Shown: positions 1 through 6,776, numbered from the stretch's first letter. The stretch is DNA of 18,959 nucleotides from an uncultured Erysipelotrichaceae bacterium (GCA_902796525.1 CADBPB010000024.1:1-18959); one strand, 5' to 3'. Program-made: numbers and translations. The notes: generated by a model from the sequence alone, not told the origin.

Positions 1-660
1 GAGATCGAACTCAACGACAACGAGAATGTCTATCTGGTGGACGATGATTTTCTCTACGATGAAACATATCTGAGAAACTTCATCGATGAGATCAAAAAAC
101 GAAGGATCCGGCGGAATTACATCTGCTACGGCAGAGCGGATTTCATTGCTGCCCATGAAGAAATCGTGGCGGAGCTGAAAGAGATCGGCTTCGACTATTT
201 CCTTGTAGGTCTGGAAGATATCCATGATGAAAAACTGGATGCCTACCGGAAACGCAATACGATCGAAAATAACGAGAAATGCATCGCGATCTGCCAGAAA
301 TACGGGATCCGTCTCATGGCCATGTTTATTCTGGGACTGGACTATCGGGGAAAGGATTTCCGCGATCTTTATTCCTATATCTGCAGGCATCGGCTGAAAC
401 ATGTGGCAGTCTCGATCTATACGCCGGAACTGGGTCTTCCTAGCGAAGAAGAATACATCACGGAAGATCCTTCCCGTTTCGATTATCTGCACCTGGTCGC
501 TAAGCCGAAGTATCTGAGCGTGAAAGCTTGGTATTTCCATTACTACGTCTTGCTGATAAGACTGTTTCTGAAAGGAAGAAGAGACGGCGTCTACGATTTC
601 ATCGATTACGGAACCTATATCCGTTCTTTTATCAAAAACATATTCCGAAAGGACCTCTAA
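1..660 (+). CDS. Radical SAM protein, C-terminal part (5' end outside window)
   Basis: The frame is open from base 1, so the gene begins upstream; an internal GTG at 37 is not a credible start. The visible 219 residues start with a strand followed by VDDDFLYD and continue through GRADF, VGLED and FILGLD segments. These are typical of the second half of a radical SAM TIM-barrel, as in proteins with an N-terminal B12-binding domain. The CxxxCxxC cluster motif would lie upstream and cannot be checked. The tail (about residues 165-219) is rich in aromatic and basic residues. The stop at 658-660 is 1 nt before the next ATG, so the two genes are probably co-transcribed. The substrate is unknown. 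The superfamily call is fairly sure; the B12-dependent subtype is a guess. Confidence 0.7.
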   Translation, partial: EIELNDNENVYLVDDDFLYDETYLRNFIDEIKKRRIRRNYICYGRADFIAAHEEIVAELKEIGFDYFLVGLEDIHDEKLDAYRKRNTIENNEKCIAICQKYGIRLMAMFILGLDYRGKDFRDLYSYICRHRLKHVAVSIYTPELGLPSEEEYITEDPSRFDYLHLVAKPKYLSVKAWYFHYYVLLIRLFLKGRRDGVYDFIDYGTYIRSFIKNIFRKDL

Positions 661-661
661 G

Positions 662-1249
662 ATGGCTGTTCTCTATATCCTGTTTGAACGATCCAATTCG
701 CTGGTTGGGAAGCTGGGACGTCTGTTCATGCCTTATCCCTATACCCATGTGACGATCAGCTTCGATGGCAAGACCTATCATTCCTTTTCACGGCGCCGTT
801 TCCACGATCCTTTCGATGCCGGCCTGACGGAAGAGAAGCTGGCGTATTTCGCCTACGAGGATGTGCAAGTCAAGATCTATACGTTGGATATCAGCGAAGG
901 ACAGAAAGAAAAGATCCTCTCGTTCATGGAAAGCGTCAAAGACTGTCCGTTCGATGTGATGGACATGCTGACGATGCCGGTCCTGCACGGGCACAAGAGA
1001 AAAAACGCCTACAACTGTATGAGTTTCGTTGCCGAAGTGCTGTCGATCCTGGATATTCCTTTACGGAGAAAGCTCTACCGCAACAGCATCGAGGACATCG
1101 AAAACGCCCTGATCGATCAGGGCTGCGAAGGGAAGATCGTACTTCTGCCGAAACAGCCCGATGAAGCATACATGTCTGAAGTGCCGCTGAAGCAGAAGCT
1201 GTCCTCCATGTACCGGCTTTTTCGAAAACTGTACGGCCAAAAACGGTAG
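662..1249 (+). CDS. Circularly permuted papain-like (YiiX/YebB-type) hydrolase
   Basis: This 195-residue protein has the layout of permuted NlpC/P60-papain enzymes. A histidine sits near the N-terminus in YTHVTISFDG (His29), and the candidate nucleophile Cys119 lies in YNCMSFVAEVL, at the start of a helix after the middle of the chain. In that superfamily the Cys-helix comes after the His strand, the reverse of normal papain order. There is no signal peptide, so it is probably cytoplasmic. Known relatives act on amide or acyl-ester bonds; the substrate here is unknown. It starts 1 nt after the radical SAM stop with AAAGGA about 11 nt upstream, which suggests coupled expression. The fold is inferred from motifs only. 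Confidence 0.55.
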   Translation: MAVLYILFERSNSLVGKLGRLFMPYPYTHVTISFDGKTYHSFSRRRFHDPFDAGLTEEKLAYFAYEDVQVKIYTLDISEGQKEKILSFMESVKDCPFDVMDMLTMPVLHGHKRKNAYNCMSFVAEVLSILDIPLRRKLYRNSIEDIENALIDQGCEGKIVLLPKQPDEAYMSEVPLKQKLSSMYRLFRKLYGQKR

Positions 1250-1294
1250 CAAGCTTCCCTGATCGCACACACGCTGACGAAAGCGAGTTAGTGA

Positions 1295-1311
1295 TACAAT
1301 AGTGACAGGAG
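1295..1311 (+). promoter_or_regulatory. Candidate -10 box and ribosome binding site for the 1317 gene
   Basis: TACAATAG at 1295-1302 resembles a -10 element. The same octamer recurs before efp at 3181-3188. AGGAG at 1307-1311 lies 5 nt before ATG 1317 and favours that start over the in-frame GTG at 1302. No clear -35 is visible, and there is no terminator between 1249 and 1317, so read-through from upstream is also possible. Confidence 0.4.
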
Positions 1312-1316
1312 TTTTT

Positions 1317-1973
1317 ATGCTGACAAGAAGAAAGATTCGAAACATCAGTCATTTCCGTCGCAAAAAAGTCGATATCGGAAGATATATCAAGGACTACTAT
1401 GTCGATAACCGGCTGGCTTATATCTCCTGCAATGTGGAAAGCTATGACGTTATCATCGATCATTATTCGGTTCCCGATTACGAAGATCTGAATCCCGATT
1501 TTGTCGCGTATATCGAAGAAAACGCGGAACATATCCCGGTAGAGTATCCCATCGTGCTGGAAATCACCGGACATGTTTTCAATGCGTCGCAGCAGCGTAT
1601 CATTACGGAAACGATCAATGATTATTACAATATGAAACTGGGCGATGTCCAGCTGGATATGTATGACAACAGCAGGCGCTGTCTGCTTCTTGTCGTCCTG
1701 TCGGTCGTTGCCTGGACTTTGTATTTTGCATTGGATGTCGATCATCATTATATTTTCATGATCGATTTCTTATCCTGGTATTTCATCTGGTTCCTGGCGG
1801 AAACGATCCTTTTCGACCGTCAGAAAATCAAAGACAAGAAAGTATCCTACGGGCAGCTCTCCAGCATGAAAGTTCTGTTCCGCAAAGAATTTGTCGACGA
1901 TGAAGTGCCTCTTACCGTCGAGCAGCAGATCATCGATGAGATCCTGGAAGACAATCTTTCGGACAGGGTCTAG
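1317..1973 (+). CDS. Membrane protein of unknown function, paralogue of the next gene
   Basis: This 218-residue protein was not matched to a named family. A basic N-terminus (TRRKIRN, FRRKK) leads into a soluble domain with RYIKDYYVDN, YISCNV, YIEENAEHIP, YPIVLEITGH and INDYYNMKLGD. Two hydrophobic segments follow at about residues 122-139 and 144-162, and a C-terminal tail has the QLSSMKVLF and EFVDDE motifs. It is probably a two-pass membrane protein with both tails cytoplasmic, given the basic N-terminus. The start at ATG 1317 is set by AGGAG at 1307-1311. It is followed after 11 nt by a closely similar gene, so the pair looks like a tandem duplication in one operon. Confidence 0.75.
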   Translation: MLTRRKIRNISHFRRKKVDIGRYIKDYYVDNRLAYISCNVESYDVIIDHYSVPDYEDLNPDFVAYIEENAEHIPVEYPIVLEITGHVFNASQQRIITETINDYYNMKLGDVQLDMYDNSRRCLLLVVLSVVAWTLYFALDVDHHYIFMIDFLSWYFIWFLAETILFDRQKIKDKKVSYGQLSSMKVLFRKEFVDDEVPLTVEQQIIDEILEDNLSDRV

Positions 1974-1984
1974 AGAGGTGAAAC

Positions 1985-2632
1985 ATGTTCTGGCGCAAGA
2001 ATAAGAAAAAGAAACATGCCGTCGATTTCTTCAGAAACAAGACGATCGATTACAGCAGATACATCAAGGATTACTATGTCGAAAATGATTTCGCCTACAT
2101 TTCCTGTCATGTGAACGACATGAAAGAGATCATCGACCGTTATTCCGTCAAAGATTATGAAGATATGAATCCGCGTTTCATCTCGTTTATCGAAGACAAT
2201 GCGGAACATATCCCCAGCGAATATCCGATCGTTCTGAAGATCACGGGACATGCTTTCAGCGAAGAGGAACAGGAAACGATCATCGAATCAGTCAACGACT
2301 ACTACAACATGAAGCTGGGGACCGTGCAGGAAGATCTTGCGGATAATTTCAGACTGTCGATGATGCTGCTTGCCGGCGGGATCATCTGTCTGGCGCTGTA
2401 TGTGTATCTGCGCGATATCGTTTCCAGCAATGTGTTCCTGATCATTCCGACCTGGTTCATGTTCGAGGAGTTCATCAATATCTTCTGGCTGGATCGCAGC
2501 GATATCTATCAGGAGCGGATGAACTATGCCCAGCTTTCCAGTATGAAGATCATCTTCCAGGAACATTTCGTGGATGATTATATCAATGAAGAAGCAGAAG
2601 AAGAGATCATCAAAGAGATCTTCGATGAATAA
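1985..2632 (+). CDS. Membrane protein of unknown function, second copy of the tandem pair
   Basis: This 215-residue protein aligns with the preceding product almost end to end. Shared segments include RYIKDYYV, YISC, DYED.NP, NAEHIP, YPIVL, ITGH, NDYYNMKLG, then two membrane segments (about residues 116-134 and 138-156) and YAQLSSMK with FVDD near the end. The first half is best conserved; the membrane part has drifted. The N-terminus is very lysine-rich (WRKNKKKKH). GAGAGGTG at 1974-1981 overlaps the upstream stop region and serves ATG 1985, so translation is probably coupled. The acidic C-terminus (NEEAEEEIIKEIFDE) is a difference between the copies. The function is unknown. Confidence 0.75.
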   Translation: MFWRKNKKKKHAVDFFRNKTIDYSRYIKDYYVENDFAYISCHVNDMKEIIDRYSVKDYEDMNPRFISFIEDNAEHIPSEYPIVLKITGHAFSEEEQETIIESVNDYYNMKLGTVQEDLADNFRLSMMLLAGGIICLALYVYLRDIVSSNVFLIIPTWFMFEEFINIFWLDRSDIYQERMNYAQLSSMKIIFQEHFVDDYINEEAEEEIIKEIFDE

Positions 2633-2645
2633 TGGAGGTACAGTC

Positions 2646-3155
2646 ATGAAAAAGATTTATCTTGCCGGCGGATGCTTCTGGGGCGTGGAGCACTACATGT
2701 CGCTGATCGAAGGGATCAAAGAGACGACCGTAGGCTATGCCAACAGTGACATTCCCGATCCTGCTTATGAAGATTTGAAGGCGCATCGTTCCAGCGCGTC
2801 CGAGACCGTGGAAACGGTCTATGATGAAACGGTGATCTCGTTAAGAGAAGTGTTGGATCTCTTTTTTCAGATCATCGATCCGACCATCCTGGATCGGCAG
2901 GGACACGATGTCGGTCATCAGTATCGGACGGGGATCTATTTTACCGACAAGGAAGATCTGCCTATCATTGAAGAAGCGATGAAAGAACTGGCTTCGCGAT
3001 ACGATGAGCCGATCGTTACCGAAGTCATGGAACTGGAAAGCTTCACCAAAGCGGAAGATTACCATCAGGACTATCTGGTCAAGAATCCGAATGGCTACTG
3101 TCATGTGGATATGAAGATGTTTGATGTCGCTAGGAACTACCATCCCCACGGCTGA
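2646..3155 (+). CDS. msrA: Peptide-methionine (S)-S-oxide reductase MsrA
   Basis: This enzyme repairs oxidised methionine by reducing methionine-S-sulfoxide. The 169-residue product begins KKIYLAGGCFWG, with the catalytic Cys in GCFWG. It continues with the DP.YEDL segment, a Glu in SSASET that replaces the usual GHAE motif while keeping its acidic residue, then DPT..DRQGHDVG.QYR, and the YHQDY motif near the C-terminus. There is no fused MsrB domain. The start is ATG 2646, chosen because TGGAGGT at 2633-2639 is ideally placed and the GCFWG Cys is then at the expected depth; the longer frame from 2574 overlaps the preceding gene. It lies 13 nt after the paralogue pair, so it may share their transcript. 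Confidence 0.93.
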   Translation: MKKIYLAGGCFWGVEHYMSLIEGIKETTVGYANSDIPDPAYEDLKAHRSSASETVETVYDETVISLREVLDLFFQIIDPTILDRQGHDVGHQYRTGIYFTDKEDLPIIEEAMKELASRYDEPIVTEVMELESFTKAEDYHQDYLVKNPNGYCHVDMKMFDVARNYHPHG

Positions 3156-3175
3156 TATTTTCTTCGGAAACGACT

Positions 3176-3203
3176 TATAATACAATAGAAACGTAAAGAG
3201 AGG
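3176..3203 (+). promoter_or_regulatory. efp promoter -10 region and ribosome binding site
   Basis: TATAAT at 3176-3181 overlaps TACAAT at 3181-3186, and either could serve as the -10 box. AGAGAGG at 3197-3203 is a suitable Shine-Dalgarno 8 nt before ATG 3212. No good -35 hexamer was seen at 16-18 nt upstream of either -10 candidate. Confidence 0.5.
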
Positions 3204-3211
3204 TCACAAGC

Positions 3212-3769
3212 ATGTTGAGTTGTACAGAAATCAAACCGGGTTCCTGTTTTACCTGGGAGAATGAATTGTATCAATGTATCGATATCCAGCTGAACAAGAC
3301 GGCGATGGCGAAGATGAAAGTCAAAGTCAAAGTCAAAGTGCCCAGGACGGGCGTGGTCAAGGAACTGTCTTTCATCGGCTCCGATCAGGTCGGGGAAGCC
3401 CATATCGACAAACGTCCGATGCAGTATCTCTATGATTCCGGCGATACGGAAGTTTTCATGGATTCCGAGACTTACGAACAGCTGGAGATACCGTCCGACA
3501 GACTCGAATGGGAAAAGAACTTTCTGGTGCCGAATCTGGATGTGAACATTTCATTCTATGAGGGAGAGATCCTGGGAGTCATCCTGCCGGATAAGGTCGA
3601 ACTGGAACTGACGGAATGCGAACAGGCGGTCAAAGGCAATACCGCGACATCCGCTTTGAAGAATGCAGTAACGGAAACGGGTCTGCAGATCAAAGTTCCT
3701 TTGTTTATCGAACAGGGCGAACATGTCATCGTTTCGACGATCGACGGAAAGTATTCGGGAAGAGCCTGA
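3212..3769 (+). CDS. efp: Translation elongation factor P with a non-canonical tip loop
   Basis: EF-P relieves ribosomes stalled on polyproline by binding next to the peptidyl-tRNA. At 185 residues it has normal length and the three beta-barrel domains: a KOW-like domain (about 1-65, with MQYLYDSGD following), an OB domain (about 66-128, MDSETYEQLEI), and a C-terminal domain with TETGLQIKVPLFIEQGE and the final DGKYSGRA. Aligned without gaps to Bacillus EF-P (KPGKG, modified Lys32), the tip loop here reads NKTAMA, with Met32 at the modified position. It is followed by an alternating KVKVKVKV stretch encoded by a near-perfect AAAGTC hexamer repeat at 3317-3340. The gene is monocistronic, with a terminator directly behind it. 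Confidence 0.93.
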   Translation: MLSCTEIKPGSCFTWENELYQCIDIQLNKTAMAKMKVKVKVKVPRTGVVKELSFIGSDQVGEAHIDKRPMQYLYDSGDTEVFMDSETYEQLEIPSDRLEWEKNFLVPNLDVNISFYEGEILGVILPDKVELELTECEQAVKGNTATSALKNAVTETGLQIKVPLFIEQGEHVIVSTIDGKYSGRA

Positions 3770-3776
3770 TTTAAGC

Positions 3777-3800
3777 AAGGATCGCAAGATCCTTTTTATA
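3777..3800 (+). terminator. Rho-independent terminator of efp
   Basis: Arms AAGGATC (3777-3783) and GATCCTT (3788-3794) enclose a GCAA tetraloop and are followed by a T-rich run. Confidence 0.85.
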
Positions 3801-3811
3801 TTATTTTATTA

Positions 3812-3840
3812 TTGAAAATACAGGGCTTATCTGTTATGAT
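3812..3840 (+). promoter_or_regulatory. Promoter of the rplU-prp-rpmA operon
   Basis: TTGAAA (3812-3817) and TATGAT (3835-3840) are separated by exactly 17 nt. This is a near-consensus housekeeping promoter, with the start site expected near 3847, just ahead of the structured leader. Confidence 0.75.
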
Positions 3841-3846
3841 ATTCAT

Positions 3847-3947
3847 GTTGTAGTCCCTTCTTTCGGGGGTTATAACCGCACAGAAGAGGTTAAAGTATCT
3901 CAGGATCACCTCCATGGCGAGTCCGTACAAAAAAGGAGGTTAATACG
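3847..3947 (+). promoter_or_regulatory. L21-type ribosomal protein leader
   Basis: A roughly 100-nt structured leader lies between the promoter and rplU. It holds a first stem of TAGTCCC (3851-3857) with GGGGGTTA (3865-3872), the element AACCGCACAGA with a downstream GAGGTTA, and GGATCACCTCC at 3903-3913. ACCTCC (3908-3913) can pair with the rplU Shine-Dalgarno GGAGGT (3935-3940) across a 21-nt loop, which would hide it. Position and motifs fit the known L21 leader family upstream of rplU in Firmicutes, thought to bind L21 for autoregulation. The family assignment is from memory of the motif, not from a covariance search. Confidence 0.7.
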
Positions 3948-4256
3948 ATGTATGCGATTATTGAAACCGGCGGCAAACAGCTGAAAGTCGAAGAAGGCCA
4001 GGCCATCTATGTCGAAAAACTCGATGTGGAAGCAGGTCAGAAGTACACGTTCGACAAGGTTGTTGCAGTCGAAAACAACGGTCTGACCGTAGGTACGCCT
4101 TATGTCGATGGTGCCAAAGTCATCTGCAAAGTCGATAAGCAAGACAAAGCCAAGAAGATCATCATCTTCAAGTACAAGCAGAAGAAGGGCTCTACCAGAC
4201 GCAAACAGGGCCATCGTCAGCCATACACCAAACTGACTGTCGAAAAGATCGCTTAA
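3948..4256 (+). CDS. rplU: 50S ribosomal protein bL21
   Basis: The product is a 102-residue component of the large ribosomal subunit that contacts 23S rRNA. It opens with the family signature MYAIIETGGKQLKVEEGQ, has VGTPYVDGAKV in the middle and ends with a basic stretch GSTRRKQGHRQPYT followed by KLTVEKI. A strong AAAAGGAGGT lies 7 nt before the ATG. It is the first gene of the rplU-prp-rpmA operon and overlaps prp by one base (TAATG). Expression is probably controlled by the leader upstream. Confidence 0.97.
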   Translation: MYAIIETGGKQLKVEEGQAIYVEKLDVEAGQKYTFDKVVAVENNGLTVGTPYVDGAKVICKVDKQDKAKKIIIFKYKQKKGSTRRKQGHRQPYTKLTVEKIA

Positions 4257-4564
4257 TGATCAAAGTCAGTTACGAATCGGATAAGGAACGTTATTCCTAT
4301 CTGAAAGTCGAAGGTCATGCGGAATTCGCGGATGCAGGTCAGGACCTCATCTGCGCAGCGGTTTCTTCCATCGTCTACGGTCTGATGAATGCATTGGACG
4401 GATTCGGGGAAGAAGTCGAGATCCATGACAATGAAGATGATATCGAAATAAGGATTCTGAGCGATGATCAGACGGTTCAGAACTACATTGATCTGGTTCT
4501 GATACAGCTGAAAACGATCGAATACTCTTATGGAGATTTCATCAAAATCAAAGAAAGGAAGTAA
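4256..4564 (+). CDS. prp: Ribosomal-processing cysteine protease Prp
   Basis: Prp removes the N-terminal extension of L27 before ribosome assembly in Firmicutes and relatives. This 102-residue protein has the family signature GHAEFADAGQDLICAAVS, giving His21 and Cys33 as the catalytic pair. An acidic central region (HDNEDDIEI) and a C-terminal helix follow. It sits between rplU and rpmA as usual, and its target site is visible in the next gene. The ATG overlaps the rplU stop by one base, so translation is coupled and no independent Shine-Dalgarno is needed. Confidence 0.93.
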   Translation: MIKVSYESDKERYSYLKVEGHAEFADAGQDLICAAVSSIVYGLMNALDGFGEEVEIHDNEDDIEIRILSDDQTVQNYIDLVLIQLKTIEYSYGDFIKIKERK

Positions 4565-4568
4565 AAAG

Positions 4569-4853
4569 ATGAAGTATATACTTAATATCCAGAGATTTGC
4601 TTCGAAAAAGGGTGTCGGTTCGACCAAGAACGGCCGTGATTCTGAGTCTAAACGCTTAGGCGCAAAGCTGGCTGATGGGCAGTTCGCTACAGCTGGTTCG
4701 ATCATCTATCGTCAGAGAGGCACAAAAGTTCATCCTGGTACCAATGTCGGTAAGGGTGGAGATGATACATTGTTCTGCCTGGTCGACGGTGTCGTCAAAT
4801 ACGAACACCTCGGCAAGAAAAAGACGAAGGTATCGGTTTATCCTGAAGCTTGA
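4569..4853 (+). CDS. rpmA: 50S ribosomal protein bL27 precursor with cleavable N-terminus
   Basis: L27 reaches into the peptidyl transferase centre. The 94-residue product begins MKYILNIQRF followed by ASKKGVGSTKNGRDS. The first ten residues match the Firmicutes extension that Prp removes, so the mature protein should start at Ala11. The GTKVHPGTNVGKGGDDTLF core is standard. The start is ATG 4569, with AAAGGAAG at 4554-4560 as Shine-Dalgarno; the longer frame from 4530 lies inside prp. It is the last gene of the operon, with a terminator 5 nt after the stop. Confidence 0.96.
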   Translation: MKYILNIQRFASKKGVGSTKNGRDSESKRLGAKLADGQFATAGSIIYRQRGTKVHPGTNVGKGGDDTLFCLVDGVVKYEHLGKKKTKVSVYPEA

Positions 4854-4859
4854 TCTTAG

Positions 4860-4880
4860 AGCCCTTTAAGGGCTTTTTAT
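4860..4880 (+). terminator. Terminator of the rplU-prp-rpmA operon
   Basis: AGCCC (4860-4864) pairs with GGGCT (4870-4874), extendable inward through TTTAA, and is followed by TTTTAT. It ends only 9 nt before the obgE start codon. Confidence 0.8.
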
Positions 4881-4888
4881 TACTGATT

Positions 4889-6166
4889 ATGCAATTTATC
4901 GATAAAGTTACATTAAAACTGAAAGCAGGCAACGGCGGCAATGGGATCGTCGCTTTTAAGCGCGAGAAGTATAATCCGTTGGGCGGTCCTTCCGGAGGGG
5001 ACGGAGGCAAGGGCGGTTCCATCATTTTCAAGGTGGATACCAACAAGTCGACGCTGCTGGATCTGCGTTATGCCAAAAGGATCAAAGCCGAGGATGGCGA
5101 AAACGGAAAGACCAACAACATGTATGGCGCTTCCAGCGACGATGTGATCGTCAAAGTCCCGTTGGGAACCATCGTGAAAGATCTGGATACCGATGAGATC
5201 GTCGCGGATCTGAATACCTTGGATTCCTGCGAAGTCATCTGTCAGGGCGGTATCGGAGGCAAAGGGAATTTCCATTTCAAGTCTGCCAGAAACAGTGCAC
5301 CGGAATACCGTACTTTGGGCACTCCGGGACAGGAGAGGAATGTTCTGGTGGAACTGAAACTGCTGGCGGATGTAGGTCTGGTGGGTCTTCCTTCGGTAGG
5401 CAAATCGACCTTGCTGTCGGTGGTCTCCAACGCCAGACCGGAAATCGCGGATTATCCGTTCACCACGCTGAAACCGCAGCTGGGAATGGTCAAGGTCGAT
5501 GACAGTTCCTTTGTCATGGCAGATCTTCCCGGTCTGATCGAAGGCGCTTCGCAAGGGAAAGGACTGGGCCACGAATTCCTGAAACATATCGAACGCTGCC
5601 GGCTGATCCTGCATGTTCTGGATATGGGCCATGAAGATCCGATTCACGACTATGAAGTCATCAACGAGGAACTGAAATTGTATCCGGGCAATCTCGAAAC
5701 CAGACCGCAGATCGTTATCGCCAACAAGATGGACCTTGACAATGCTGCCGAAAATCTGCAGAAATTCAAGGAAAGATATCCGGAAATCGAGATTTTCGAA
5801 ACGATCACGCTGATCAACGAAGGACTGAAACCGGTTCTGTATCGGGTCAAGGACAAGCTTAAGGAACTTCCGCAGTTTCCGCTCTACGATACAGCCAAGA
5901 CCGATACGAAAGTCATCTACAAATACGAAGAGCCTGTTCCATTCACGATCTTCAACGAAGGGAACGGAGTATGGAGAGTCGAAGGCGAAAAGATCACCAG
6001 ACTCTTCCTTAATACCGATTTCGATAACGATGATTCGGTCATGTCCTTCTCCAGGGCGTTGTCCCATATGAAACTAGACGACGCATTGAGAGCCAAAGGA
6101 TGCAGAAACGGCGACCGGGTCTTCATCCAGGATTACAGTTTTGATTTCGTAGATGAAGAATCATAA
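4889..6166 (+). CDS. obgE: Obg family GTPase (ribosome assembly, stress response)
   Basis: This 425-residue GTPase is involved in large-subunit maturation. The N-terminal glycine-rich Obg fold (about 1-158) contains GNGGNGIVAFKREK and GGPSGGDGGKGG. The G domain has G1 GLPSVGKST, the YPFTTL switch, G3 DLPGLIEGA and NKMD. A C-terminal OCT domain follows from about residue 345 (VWRVEGEKITRLF to YSFDFVDEES). ATG 4889 gives the conserved MQFIDKV start; the frame continues to TTG 4850, which lies inside rpmA and can be rejected. No Shine-Dalgarno precedes this ATG. A weak -10 (TATTAC, 4878-4883) lies 5 nt upstream, so the mRNA may be leaderless, or translation may depend on read-through. Confidence 0.97.
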   Translation: MQFIDKVTLKLKAGNGGNGIVAFKREKYNPLGGPSGGDGGKGGSIIFKVDTNKSTLLDLRYAKRIKAEDGENGKTNNMYGASSDDVIVKVPLGTIVKDLDTDEIVADLNTLDSCEVICQGGIGGKGNFHFKSARNSAPEYRTLGTPGQERNVLVELKLLADVGLVGLPSVGKSTLLSVVSNARPEIADYPFTTLKPQLGMVKVDDSSFVMADLPGLIEGASQGKGLGHEFLKHIERCRLILHVLDMGHEDPIHDYEVINEELKLYPGNLETRPQIVIANKMDLDNAAENLQKFKERYPEIEIFETITLINEGLKPVLYRVKDKLKELPQFPLYDTAKTDTKVIYKYEEPVPFTIFNEGNGVWRVEGEKITRLFLNTDFDNDDSVMSFSRALSHMKLDDALRAKGCRNGDRVFIQDYSFDFVDEES

Positions 6167-6174
6167 ACAACAAG

Positions 6175-6201
6175 AGGATGAAACACTGTTTCATCCTTTT
6201 T
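6175..6201 (+). terminator. Terminator of obgE
   Basis: There is a perfect 10-bp stem, AGGATGAAAC (6175-6184) with GTTTCATCCT (6188-6197), a 3-nt loop and a T-run after it. It ends 17 nt before the ruvA ATG. Confidence 0.92.
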
Positions 6202-6205
6202 CGTG

Positions 6206-6211
6206 TATAAT
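6206..6211 (+). promoter_or_regulatory. -10 element of ruvA, placed for a leaderless mRNA
   Basis: A consensus TATAAT ends 6 nt before ATG 6218, so transcription would begin at or within a base or two of the A of the start codon. No Shine-Dalgarno is present. No convincing -35 is seen; the expected region falls inside the obgE terminator. Confidence 0.55.
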
Positions 6212-6217
6212 GAAACT

Positions 6218-6772
6218 ATGATTGGCTTTGTTAGGGGAACAGTTCATGCATTTGGACTGGACTATGTGCTCATCGATGTCAACGGCATAGGCTACAGGAT
6301 CAGCTTCTATCATCCGGAAAGTCTTGCCATCGGCAAAGAAATGACCATTTATACCTATCAGAATGTGCGGGAGGATGAGATCAGCCTTTACGGTTTCTTA
6401 TCCCTGCAGGAATATGATCTGTTCACGAAACTGATTTCCGTCAAAGGACTGGGACCGAAGATCGCTTCCAATATCCTGTCCAGAGCATCGGTAGATGCCA
6501 TCGTGACCGCCATCGAGACCGGAGACGTCGACTACATCCGTGCCATGCCCGGCATCGGCAGCAAGACCGCTTCCCAGATCATCCTGGATCTGAAAGGTAA
6601 ACTGGTCGAACCGGCAGAAGACAATGACGAAAAGCTCAGTGATGTCGCGGAAGCGCTGAAACAGCTGGGATACCGTCCGGCGGAGATCCGTAATGTATTG
6701 AAACGCATAGAAAGAGAAGAAGGTTCTACGGATGAGCTTGTCAAAAAAGCTCTGACATTACTGCTCAAGTAA
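6218..6772 (+). CDS. ruvA: Holliday junction branch migration protein RuvA
   Basis: RuvA binds four-way junctions as a tetramer and recruits RuvB during recombinational repair. The 184-residue product has the N-terminal OB domain (MIGFVRGTV, DVNGIGYRI, REDEISLYGF), two helix-hairpin-helix motifs (VKGLGPKIA and MPGIGSKTA, about residues 73-81 and 108-116) and a C-terminal domain III (SDVAEALKQLGYRPAEI) that binds RuvB. ATG 6218 is preferred over GTG 6203 because MIGF is the family start and the -10 box occupies the intervening bases. ruvB follows after 4 nt. Confidence 0.96.
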   Translation: MIGFVRGTVHAFGLDYVLIDVNGIGYRISFYHPESLAIGKEMTIYTYQNVREDEISLYGFLSLQEYDLFTKLISVKGLGPKIASNILSRASVDAIVTAIETGDVDYIRAMPGIGSKTASQIILDLKGKLVEPAEDNDEKLSDVAEALKQLGYRPAEIRNVLKRIEREEGSTDELVKKALTLLLK

Positions 6773-6776
6773 GAAA

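Noticed and set aside
2574..2645. N-terminal extension of MsrA from the longer open frame
   Set aside because: It overlaps the preceding gene, is Lys/Ser-rich, and the ideal Shine-Dalgarno sits before ATG 2646.
4850..4888. Upstream start of obgE
   Set aside because: The TTG at 4850 lies within the rpmA stop region, and the extension would be translated through the terminator hairpin.
4913..6067. 384-residue open frame on the minus strand opposite obgE
   Set aside because: obgE motifs are complete on the plus strand, and the antisense product has no recognisable domain or ribosome binding site.
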